A stretch of 64,000 nucleotides of DNA from Streptomyces coeruleorubidus (lineage in GTDB: Bacteria; Actinomycetota; Actinomycetes; Streptomycetales; Streptomycetaceae), in the NCBI RefSeq assembly GCF_028885415.1, contig NZ_CP118527.1, positions 930,001-994,000 of the forward strand, written 5' to 3'. The translations under genes were made by a program, and so were the position numbers. The number at the start of each line of letters is the position of its first letter. The first letter of the stretch is position 1. The notes beneath the pieces were generated by a model, which was not told the origin of the DNA, ran no database searches, and saw only the letters and a program-made list of their open reading frames with translations. This document shows, one piece after another, positions 33,527 through 39,691 of this stretch.

Positions 33527-33639
33527 TTCATGTGCAAGCTGAGGGCTTTGATCCCCTTCACCCATGGGCGATCTGGCGGCCCCGGACGGCGGGGGGCGTG
33601 TCCTCGGCGGGCCTGCCCCGGTTGAGCAGGGGGCAGCGG

Positions 33640-33657
33640 TCGACTCTCGATCGAGCG
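33640..33657 (+). promoter_or_regulatory. Possible second type of SARP box before the SnoaL-like gene
   Basis: TCGACTC (33640-33646) and TCGAGCG (33651-33657) are 11 bp apart and resemble the classical SARP heptamer TCGAG. The sequence 8 bp downstream is a poor -10, so support is weaker than for the GTAA-type sites. Confidence 0.3.
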
Positions 33658-33691
33658 CCGCGCGTTCACCTCGACACAACAGGAAGCTGCC

Positions 33692-34069
33692 ATGATCGAC
33701 GCACCCAGCCCAGCCCTGGAGACCGCCCTCGCCTACCACCGGGCCTGGACCGGTCACGACTTCGACCGGGCCATGACCTACATCGACGACGACATCGTGT
33801 GCGAGGCACCGGCCGGACGCCTCCAGGGCGCCGACGCGTTCAGGGGGTTCATGGAGCCCTTCACGCACATTCTCACCGACTCCAGCCTGCTGGCCGCTTT
33901 CGGCGACGAGACGACGGCGCTGCTGATGTACGACACCAGGACGCTGCCGGTCGAGAGCGCTCCCGGGGCAGAGTGCCTGACGGTTCAGGACGGCACCATC
34001 ACGCACATGCGGATCATCTTCAACCAGGCACCGTTCATCGCCGCGGAGGCCCGGGCGGCCGGATCGTGA
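33692..34069 (+). CDS. SnoaL-like / NTF2-fold protein
   Basis: 125 residues, ATG 33692 with CAGGAAG upstream. It has the SnoaL_2 pattern: ALAYHRAWTGHDFDRAMTYI near the start, the DIVCEAPAG strand, GADAFRGFM and a C-terminal ITHMRIIFNQAPF. The NTF2-like fold serves as cyclase, isomerase or hydrolase in polyketide pathways, or as a plain binding protein. Transcribed divergently from halogenase C across a 218-bp gap. It may take part in ring closure or double-bond isomerisation of the polyketide; this is inference. Confidence 0.8.
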   Translation: MIDAPSPALETALAYHRAWTGHDFDRAMTYIDDDIVCEAPAGRLQGADAFRGFMEPFTHILTDSSLLAAFGDETTALLMYDTRTLPVESAPGAECLTVQDGTITHMRIIFNQAPFIAAEARAAGS

Positions 34070-34217
34070 CCGCGGGGTCCTGACTGCGGGGTCCTGATCG
34101 CTGGGTCGTGGCGTCGGGCCGGGCGCCGCGCCCCGAAGCGCACGGACGTCATCGCGCCGTGGATCGGTTCGGGGCAGACGCCCGCCAGGGCCCTTGCCGC
34201 CCGCACCGGAGCGGTTC

Positions 34218-34262
34218 TCAGATCACTGCGGTGACGTCTACTCAGATCACCGCGGTGGCGTC
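34218..34262. repeat. Duplicated 3' end of the SARP-1 gene
   Basis: Two near-identical 21-bp units, 34218-34238 and 34242-34262, differ at two positions. The second contains the last codons and stop of SARP-1; the first repeats them just downstream. A similar ~15-bp imperfect tandem (CGCGGGGTCCTGA-type) lies at 34069-34110. Confidence 0.75.
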
Positions 34263-35159
34263 CCGCCGCGCCGGGGCGGGGGCCGGCCGCCCTGGAACAC
34301 GGCCGAGCTGCGGCGTATGCATGATCCGCTCCCGCAGCGCCAGCAGGTGGCTGCCCGGGGCGGCGCCGAGGTCACGCTCGACGGACCGCAGGAACAGTGA
34401 CAGCTGGTCCAGCGCATACGCGGCCCGGCCGAGCTTGAGGTGGGCCTCGACGATGGTGGTGACGGCCAGTTCGTTGTACGGGTCCAGCCGCAGCTTTTCG
34501 TAGGCGTACTCCAGCGCCTCGTCCAGCTCGCCTCGTGCACTGTGGATCTGGATCAGACGGAGCAACGCCTGTGCGGAGAGTCCCTCGTACTGCCTGCGGT
34601 AGGGGGCCAGCCACTGCTGCTGGTCCTCCTCACCCTCGAGGAACCGGCGGACGGTGTAGGCGGCGACCCTGCTGTAATAGAAGCAGGCACGGCGTGCGTC
34701 GCCACGGGCGTCGCAGCCGCGCGCCTGCTCGAAGAGCCGCTCCACCTCGTGCACGTCGCTCCACCACCCTTCGTCGGCTTCGAAGCGGTAGAAGTTGGTG
34801 CCGCTGCGATGGATGAAGGACGACTCCTGACCTGGCCGCAGATCCGGCTCGAGCATCCGCCGCAGGCAGTGCATGCCGACATGGAAGCCACTGGCCGCCT
34901 TGTCCGGGGCGGTGTCCTGCCAGCCGAGGTCGATGAGCTGGTCCATGGACACCGGCTTGCCGGGGTTCAGCAGGAACCACTTGAGCAACAACAGTGCCTT
35001 CTCCCGGCGTTGCCGACGCCGGCCGAGCACTTCTTCCCCCTTGAAGACCCGAAAGGGCCCGAACAGGTAGGCCCGGTAGGTGGCTTGGTGCTCCCGATCC
35101 CGTGGATGGCTCCACTCGGGCTCCGGAAGCAGGGCTGGTCCCGATGTCATACCTCGCAC
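34242..35159 (-). CDS. SARP-family activator 1 (BTAD, no ATPase domain)
   Basis: 305 residues from GTG 35159 (GGGAGG 5 nt upstream; ATG 35150 is an alternative). The winged-helix DNA-binding domain covers about 30-125 (YLFGPFRVFKGEEVLG, LLLLKWFLLNPGKPVSMDQL). A bacterial transcriptional activation domain follows to about 285 (ACFYYSRVAAYTVRRFLEGE, YAYEKLRLDPYNELAVTTIV). It is a small SARP like RedD/ActII-ORF4, without NB-ARC. These proteins bind 11-bp-spaced direct repeats and recruit RNA polymerase. It is a candidate activator of the GTAA boxes in this cluster. It is divergent from the TetR gene across a 170-bp regulatory gap. Confidence 0.9.
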   Translation of the reverse strand: MRGMTSGPALLPEPEWSHPRDREHQATYRAYLFGPFRVFKGEEVLGRRRQRREKALLLLKWFLLNPGKPVSMDQLIDLGWQDTAPDKAASGFHVGMHCLRRMLEPDLRPGQESSFIHRSGTNFYRFEADEGWWSDVHEVERLFEQARGCDARGDARRACFYYSRVAAYTVRRFLEGEEDQQQWLAPYRRQYEGLSAQALLRLIQIHSARGELDEALEYAYEKLRLDPYNELAVTTIVEAHLKLGRAAYALDQLSLFLRSVERDLGAAPGSHLLALRERIMHTPQLGRVPGRPAPAPARRDATAVI

Positions 35160-35226
35160 GTTCGCCCTCCCCGTTTTGTTGCGTAGCGATCGTGTATGGG
35201 TATTGCGTCAGTTACTGGCGTTAACG

Positions 35227-35241
35227 GTGAACGGTGTTCAC
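35227..35241. promoter_or_regulatory. Palindromic operator candidate between SARP-1 and TetR genes
   Basis: GTGAAC-GGT-GTTCAC (35227-35241) is a perfect 6-bp inverted repeat with a 3-bp spacer, in the divergent promoter region. CGTTAACG (35219-35226) is a second perfect palindrome immediately beside it. TetR-type regulators commonly bind such sites next to their own gene. Confidence 0.5.
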
Positions 35242-35329
35242 GAGCGTTGTCAAGCGTTACCGTGGATCCGGCAGCTGGGCATACCTGCCTTTCTGCGCGC
35301 CTTGACGGTGAAGGACTTGGAGGTGCCGG

Positions 35330-36175
35330 ATGAGTCAGGTCGATCCCGGGCGCGTGGAGCCGACGCGCCCGGCGTTGAGCCGCAGGGAGCGTCTGCGACA
35401 GTCCACCCTCGATGAGATCGTCCAGGCCGGCCGGTCGCTGCTGCGTGAGGGCCGCGAGGTGACGCTGCGTGCCGTGGCGTCCGAGATGGGCTTCACCGCG
35501 CCCGCGCTGTACCGGTACGTCGGCAACGTCGCCGCGCTCAACCAGCTCCTGTCGAACCACATTTTCGCCGAGATCGTCCGCGAGATGTCCACGACGGCCG
35601 AACCCTACGGCGACGACGACCCCGCGGCGCAGATGGTCGCGGCCGCCACCGCCTTCCGCTGCTGGGCGCTGGAGCACATCGACGAGTTCCAGCTGGTGTT
35701 CCACACGAACTCCCTCTCGGGGGAGCACGTCACCCGGTCCGAAGCCGGCAAGCCGCTGCATCCGCTCGCGCCGTCCACCGCGACGGGCGCCACCGACGGG
35801 GTGCAGAAGTTCGCCGAGTTCTTCGGGGGGATCTTCGTCAGACTGTCGCAGCAGCGCCCGTTTCCCGTACCCGCCCGCGAGGAGCTCGACGACGCGTTCG
35901 CGGCCGTCCACTCCCCCGGCGGGGACGGCAGACCCGACCTCGTCGGACTCCTCGGCAAGGACGGGCTGGGCCTGATCTGGCTGTTCGAACTGTCCTGGGC
36001 ACAGCTGTACGGCATCGTGACGCTGGAGGTGTTCGGCCACATCCGCCCTCAGCTGATCAAGTCGGGGGCCCTGTTCACCGCCGTGATGCGGGAGATCGGC
36101 AGCCGCGCCGGGATGGCCGACGACTGGGACCGTCTGGCGGCGGTCAGCCAGGAGGTAGTGGCCCGCAGGGCGTAG
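35330..36175 (+). CDS. TetR-family regulator with WHG-type ligand domain
   Basis: 281 residues, ATG 35330 preceded by GAGGTGCCGG. The N-terminal helix-turn-helix (about 20-65) reads STLDEIVQAGRSLLREGREV, TLRAVASEMGFTAPALYRYV. The C-terminal ligand-binding part has ELSWAQLYGIVTLEVFGHI, the pattern of the WHG domain found in many antibiotic-linked TetR proteins. It is larger than the typical ~200-residue TetR, with a loop around residues 125-150. It likely represses its own and the divergent SARP-1 promoter and may sense the product or an intermediate; that is inference from position. Confidence 0.87.
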   Translation: MSQVDPGRVEPTRPALSRRERLRQSTLDEIVQAGRSLLREGREVTLRAVASEMGFTAPALYRYVGNVAALNQLLSNHIFAEIVREMSTTAEPYGDDDPAAQMVAAATAFRCWALEHIDEFQLVFHTNSLSGEHVTRSEAGKPLHPLAPSTATGATDGVQKFAEFFGGIFVRLSQQRPFPVPAREELDDAFAAVHSPGGDGRPDLVGLLGKDGLGLIWLFELSWAQLYGIVTLEVFGHIRPQLIKSGALFTAVMREIGSRAGMADDWDRLAAVSQEVVARRA

Positions 36176-36237
36176 CGGCGGAAGGTGACGGCCGATCAGG
36201 GACCGCCGCCGCTGGGCGCGATGCGCCGGCCTCGGCG

Positions 36238-37077
36238 TCATCGCGCCCGCCTCACCCGCTCCCACAAGGCCCGCAGTTCAGGACTGGGCGGCACCCCGAG
36301 ATCCTCCTGCAGGAGGCGGACGAACTGCTCGAGCTGCGCAACGGCCCCCGTCAGGCTGCCTTGCTGGAGATGGATCTCCACGACGGCTGTGGCCGCCTCC
36401 TCCGCGTAGGGGTCACGGTCCAGAATCCTCATCGCGCAGGTCAGCGCCTCATAGAGATGGCCGGCCCGACGGTGCAGACGTAACAGCTGAAGCAGGGCTT
36501 CCTCGTGGCCGCGCTCATGGGCCGCCCGGAAGGGCACGAAGGCGTCGTGGTACACCTCCTCCGGCAGGAAGCCCTGGTCGTAGTAGGCCAGCAAGCGTTC
36601 GTACGACGCTATCGCCGCCGGTGTGTTGCCCGCCCTTCGTGCGGCACACGCGGACTTCGACAGCAGCACGACGTCCTCGGCGTCCGTCCACCAGCAGCCG
36701 GACGGGTCGAACCAGTAGTGCCCGTTCGGGTCCGAGCGGATGAACCTCGACGGCCGCCTGGTGGCGAGCTCGGGCTCCAGGATCCGACGCAGGGAGTGCT
36801 GTGTCACATGGAGCCGGTTCGCCCGATTCCCCGGACTGCCGGGCCAGAGCACGTCCGAGAGCTCACTGTCGCGGAACTCCTGTCCGGGGTTGAGCAGAAA
36901 CCACTTGAGCAGCGTGCGCGCGCTCGCCCGCCCTCTGCACGGGTCCCCCAACGGGGCGCCCGCGCGATGCACCCGGAACGGGCCGAAGAGCCACGCCTCA
37001 TACTCCCTGCCCGCACCGGCCGACCGGCCGGCATCGTCCGGCGATCCCCCTGGTGATCCCCTTAGTGATCCGTCCAT
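36238..37077 (-). CDS. SARP-family activator 2, with an in-frame TTA codon
   Basis: 279 residues from ATG 37077 (GGGGGG upstream). Winged helix about 25-115 (AWLFGPFRVHRAGAPLGDPC, LLKWFLLNPGQEFRDSELSD, RLHVTQHSLRRILEPEL) and BTAD to about 270. Similar in design to SARP-1 and clearly a paralogue. Codon 199 is TTA (36483-36481; Leu in LLQLLRLHRR), the rare leucine codon read only by the bldA tRNA in Streptomyces. So translation is expected only late in growth, making this the likely developmental switch of the cluster. The gene is convergent with TetR (62 bp between stops). Confidence 0.9.
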   Translation of the reverse strand: MDGSLRGSPGGSPDDAGRSAGAGREYEAWLFGPFRVHRAGAPLGDPCRGRASARTLLKWFLLNPGQEFRDSELSDVLWPGSPGNRANRLHVTQHSLRRILEPELATRRPSRFIRSDPNGHYWFDPSGCWWTDAEDVVLLSKSACAARRAGNTPAAIASYERLLAYYDQGFLPEEVYHDAFVPFRAAHERGHEEALLQLLRLHRRAGHLYEALTCAMRILDRDPYAEEAATAVVEIHLQQGSLTGAVAQLEQFVRLLQEDLGVPPSPELRALWERVRRAR

Positions 37078-37292
37078 TCTGCCCCCCGTACTCCCTGAAC
37101 AGCACCACGGTCGACCCGTCGTTCCCCGGGCGGAACCATCCGAAACACCCGGTATGCAAGCGTTGGTCACCTAAGTACCCACATCCCGGCGGATCCCGGC
37201 CTGACGCACGGACCGCCCTCCGGCTTGACCAGGCATGCTGCCAGCAGCAAGCGAAAGCTATAGGGCCTAGATTCAGCCACCTTGCTCCCGGT

Positions 37293-37324
37293 GTAAGTCG
37301 TCTGTAACCGCACCGCCGGAAAGT
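37293..37324 (+). promoter_or_regulatory. SARP-type box and -10 of the rightward operon
   Basis: GTAAGTC (37293-37299) and GTAACCG (37304-37310) are 11 bp apart. After 8 bp comes GAAAGT (37319-37324), and 24 bp further the ATG at 37349. Spacing and the GTAAGTC heptamer match the leftward-operon site. Confidence 0.65.
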
Positions 37325-37348
37325 CCCCTTCTGCATCAAGGGGGACCC

Positions 37349-37621
37349 ATGACCCGACCGCCAGGGCAACGGACGTCCATCATGTCCACCGCGACGCGGG
37401 AGTTGCTCGTGCTGGGGCTGCGCAGGCGGCTCGGCCTCAGCCGGGTCGCGCCCGATCACGAAGACGTTCCGAACCCCGGCGCCGGTTCAGGGGCATCGAC
37501 GGTGGACATCGCCGCCCACTATCTGTACGACGTCCTCCGGCTCGACGGCCTGACCCCGCCTCACGAGGGCGGCGGCACCACTTTCCCGACCCGTAAGCGA
37601 TCGGTAAGTCGCCGGGACTAG
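37349..37621 (+). CDS. Internally deleted halogenase relic (90 aa), possibly still translated
   Basis: Residues 1-40 align with the first 41 of halogenase C: both begin MTxPxxxRxS, continue xSxxxRxLLxxxLRxR and reach PDHxDV. The next residues STVDIAAHYLYDVLRLDGL match STVEIAAHYLRDILGLGEHL, residues 86-105 of halogenase C. The FAD loop and everything after residue 105 are missing. The ribosome site and promoter box upstream also resemble those of halogenase C. So a fourth halogenase copy was reduced to its leader plus one helix. It keeps an intact start, ribosome site and frame, so a small protein may still be made. Its TAG stop forms part of the next promoter's -10 box. Confidence 0.6.
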   Translation: MTRPPGQRTSIMSTATRELLVLGLRRRLGLSRVAPDHEDVPNPGAGSGASTVDIAAHYLYDVLRLDGLTPPHEGGGTTFPTRKRSVSRRD

Positions 37622-37624
37622 CTT
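37593..37624 (+). promoter_or_regulatory. Third SARP-type box, before the VOC gene
   Basis: GTAAGCG (37593-37599) and GTAAGTC (37604-37610) are 11 bp apart, followed after 8 bp by TAGCTT (37619-37624), a good TANNNT -10. It lies inside the 3' end of the relic ORF, 78 bp before the VOC start, and probably drives 37702-45172. Confidence 0.65.
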
Positions 37625-37701
37625 CACCGAGCAGCCGCAGAGGCTGCCTCCCGCACATCCCCTGTCCGACGCACATCCCTGACCGAGAAAGGGACCGCAC
37701 A

Positions 37702-38130
37702 GTGCTCTCGCACCTGGACGCGGTGACCATCATCGCAAACGACGTGGAACGGACCAAGGCCTTCTACACCGACCTGCTCGGCTTCCGCGTCGTCCCGCAA
37801 TTCACCGCCCCCGAGGGCGACTTCGTATGGCTGCGCTCGGAGAAGCGCTCCACCAGCATCATCATCCAGGATGTGGCGACCAGGGCCGACAAGCCCACCC
37901 AGGCGGACATCCCGGAGGCCAGCGGAGGACTCATGCTCGGCTTCGCCGTGGACGACGCCGAAGTGGCCCACAAGACGGCAGCGGAGGGTGGCTACGAGAT
38001 CCGGACGCCGGTCGTCGACATGGTGTCGGGCCGCACGTTCGGTGTGAAGGACCCGGAGGGCAACTACCTCCAGCTGTTCGATGTGTATCCGCAGGTCAAA
38101 GAGATCCAGAGCCAACTCGGCCTGGACTGA
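37702..38130 (+). CDS. VOC-family (glyoxalase/bleomycin-resistance fold) protein
   Basis: 142 residues from GTG 37702, with GAAAGGGA upstream. Two babbb repeats: HLDAVTIIANDVERTKAFYT ... FRVVPQF in the first half, GLMLGFAVDDAEVAHK ... TFGVKDPEGNYLQLF in the second. Candidate metal ligands are His4 near the N-terminus and Glu in the PEGN loop. The superfamily includes lyases, epoxide openers, dioxygenases and drug-binding proteins. In this cluster it could be a tailoring enzyme or a self-resistance protein sequestering the product. First cistron after the third SARP box and 17 bp ahead of the SCP2 gene. Confidence 0.82.
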   Translation: MLSHLDAVTIIANDVERTKAFYTDLLGFRVVPQFTAPEGDFVWLRSEKRSTSIIIQDVATRADKPTQADIPEASGGLMLGFAVDDAEVAHKTAAEGGYEIRTPVVDMVSGRTFGVKDPEGNYLQLFDVYPQVKEIQSQLGLD

Positions 38131-38147
38131 CCACAAGGAGCCGACCG

Positions 38148-38477
38148 ATGTCCATGACCGTCGGAGAGCTGTTCGAACACCTGTCGACGCGCTTCAACAC
38201 GGAGGCTGCCGCAGGCCTGAACCGGACCCTGCAATGGAAGATCACCGATGTGGACCCGGGCATCTGGGCCTTCGAGATCAAGGACGGGCAGGGCCGTCTC
38301 ATCCCGGGTGGGGTCGACGAGCCCGACACGACCTTCGTGACCAGCAGCGAGACATGGGTCGCGATCGCCGAGGGCCGCCAGGACGCGATGCGCGCCTTCA
38401 TGACCGGAAAGCTCAAGGTCAAGGGCGACATGATGCTCGCGATGAAGGTCCCCAAGCTCTTCGAAACCGGCGTCTGA
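38148..38477 (+). CDS. SCP2 sterol-carrier-type lipid-binding protein
   Basis: 109 residues, ATG 38148 with AAGGAG 7 nt upstream. The SCP2 pattern is clear: TVGELFEHLSTRFNTEAAAG at the N-terminus, WAFEIKDGQGRL in the sheet, DTTFVTSSETWVAIAEGRQD and AFMTGKLKVKGDMMLAMKVP at the C-terminus. The fold forms a hydrophobic tunnel for lipids. In bacterial clusters such proteins may hold a hydrophobic intermediate for the neighbouring methyltransferase or exporter. A lipophilic polyene would be a fitting ligand, but that is inference. Confidence 0.87.
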   Translation: MSMTVGELFEHLSTRFNTEAAAGLNRTLQWKITDVDPGIWAFEIKDGQGRLIPGGVDEPDTTFVTSSETWVAIAEGRQDAMRAFMTGKLKVKGDMMLAMKVPKLFETGV

Positions 38478-38500
38478 CACCTGACCGAGGAGTTGACGAC

Positions 38501-39283
38501 GTGCACAAACCGGCCGAGCACGAAAGCGATCCCGAGAAGGTCCGCCTGGAGCAGGTCGCGGCCCTCACCGACCCTGCCACCATCCGCCACCTCGAGCAGA
38601 TCGGGGTTCGCGAGGGGTGGACCTGTGCCGAAGTCGGGGCGGGCGCGGGATCGATCGCACGATGGCTGTCCAACCGGGTCGGCCACTTCGGCAAGGTCCA
38701 TGCCATCGACATCGAGACCGCGTACATGGAAGGGCTGTCCGCGCCCAACCTCGAGATCCGGCAGCAGGACATCACGACGACACCGCTGGACGAAGGCGCC
38801 TACGACCTCGTCCACTCCAAGATCCTCCTGATGCATCTGCCGGACCGGGAGCGCGTACTCGGTGAGTTCGCCAAAGCACTCAAGCCCGGTGGACACCTTC
38901 TGGTCGAAGAGGCCGACATCCGCAGCATTCAGCGGGTCGATCCGCCCTCTCCGCTGCTCACCCGGGCCGCCACCGCCCTGGAGACCTTCTTCTATTTCGG
39001 TGGCGCCGACCCCGGATACGGAATGAAGCTCCTGCCGGCATTCCGCCGCACCGGGCTCAAGTTCATGGGCACCGACTGCCAGCTCACCGCGGTGCAGGCG
39101 GGCACTCCCGAGATGCAGACCATCGTGCTGAGTCTGGCCAAGCTCGCCCCCGTGATCACCAAGGTCGGCCTGATGGGACAGAAGGAGATCGAGGCTGCCT
39201 TCGACGAACTCCAGCAGCCCTCGGACACGGTCCTGTACACCCCGATCACCGTTTCGGTCTGGGGCCGGCGGGACGAGGACTGA
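38501..39283 (+). CDS. Class I SAM-dependent methyltransferase
   Basis: 260 residues from GTG 38501 with GAGGAG upstream. The SAM-binding core has motif I TCAEVGAGAGSIARWL (42-56), the acidic residue after strand 2 in HAIDIETAY (Asp70), IRQQDITTTPLDEGAYDLVH for motifs II/III and LKPGGHLLVEEAD. Methylation target (O, N or C) cannot be read. It lies in the middle of the rightward operon, so product methylation is likely. Confidence 0.9.
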   Translation: MHKPAEHESDPEKVRLEQVAALTDPATIRHLEQIGVREGWTCAEVGAGAGSIARWLSNRVGHFGKVHAIDIETAYMEGLSAPNLEIRQQDITTTPLDEGAYDLVHSKILLMHLPDRERVLGEFAKALKPGGHLLVEEADIRSIQRVDPPSPLLTRAATALETFFYFGGADPGYGMKLLPAFRRTGLKFMGTDCQLTAVQAGTPEMQTIVLSLAKLAPVITKVGLMGQKEIEAAFDELQQPSDTVLYTPITVSVWGRRDED

Positions 39284-39320
39284 CCGCCCGCCTCGGCGGC
39301 GCACGGAAAGGACAGCCGCA

Positions 39321-39653
39321 TTGCTGTACGCAGTCATCGCCTACGACAGCACCGCCCCCGGGACATTCGAGCGGCGGATGCTCGTCCGTCCGGCCCATAT
39401 GGCCAACGGCGAGAAGATGATGGCCGACGGAAGCTTCCTGTTCGGCGGGGGAATCCTCGACGGCGCCGGAAAGATGGCCGGCGGAGTTCTGATCGTCGAC
39501 TTCGAGACCCGCGACGAGATCGACGAATGGCTCAAGAGCGAGCCCTACATCGTCAACAAGGTCTGGGACCGCGTGGAGGTGCACCCCTTCCTCGTACCTC
39601 CCCAGTTCCTCAGCCTCTTCCCGAAGTACCAGGAGCAGCCGACCGCCGGCTGA
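39321..39653 (+). CDS. YCII-related domain protein
   Basis: 110 residues from TTG 39321, with GGAAAGGA upstream. It matches the YciI pattern: MLYAVIAYDSTAPGTFERRM, LVRPAHMANGEKMMADGSFL, ILDGAGKMAGGVLIVDFETR, DEIDEWLKSEPYIVNKVWD. The conserved His-Asp pair of the family is represented by His26 and nearby acidic residues. YciI-like proteins include dehydrochlorinases and muconolactone-isomerase-like enzymes. A dehydrochlorinase-type role would be interesting next to halogenases, but is speculation. Confidence 0.83.
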   Translation: MLYAVIAYDSTAPGTFERRMLVRPAHMANGEKMMADGSFLFGGGILDGAGKMAGGVLIVDFETRDEIDEWLKSEPYIVNKVWDRVEVHPFLVPPQFLSLFPKYQEQPTAG

Positions 39654-39691
39654 GCCCCTCACCACGCACATTCTCAGGGAGCTCACGCACC

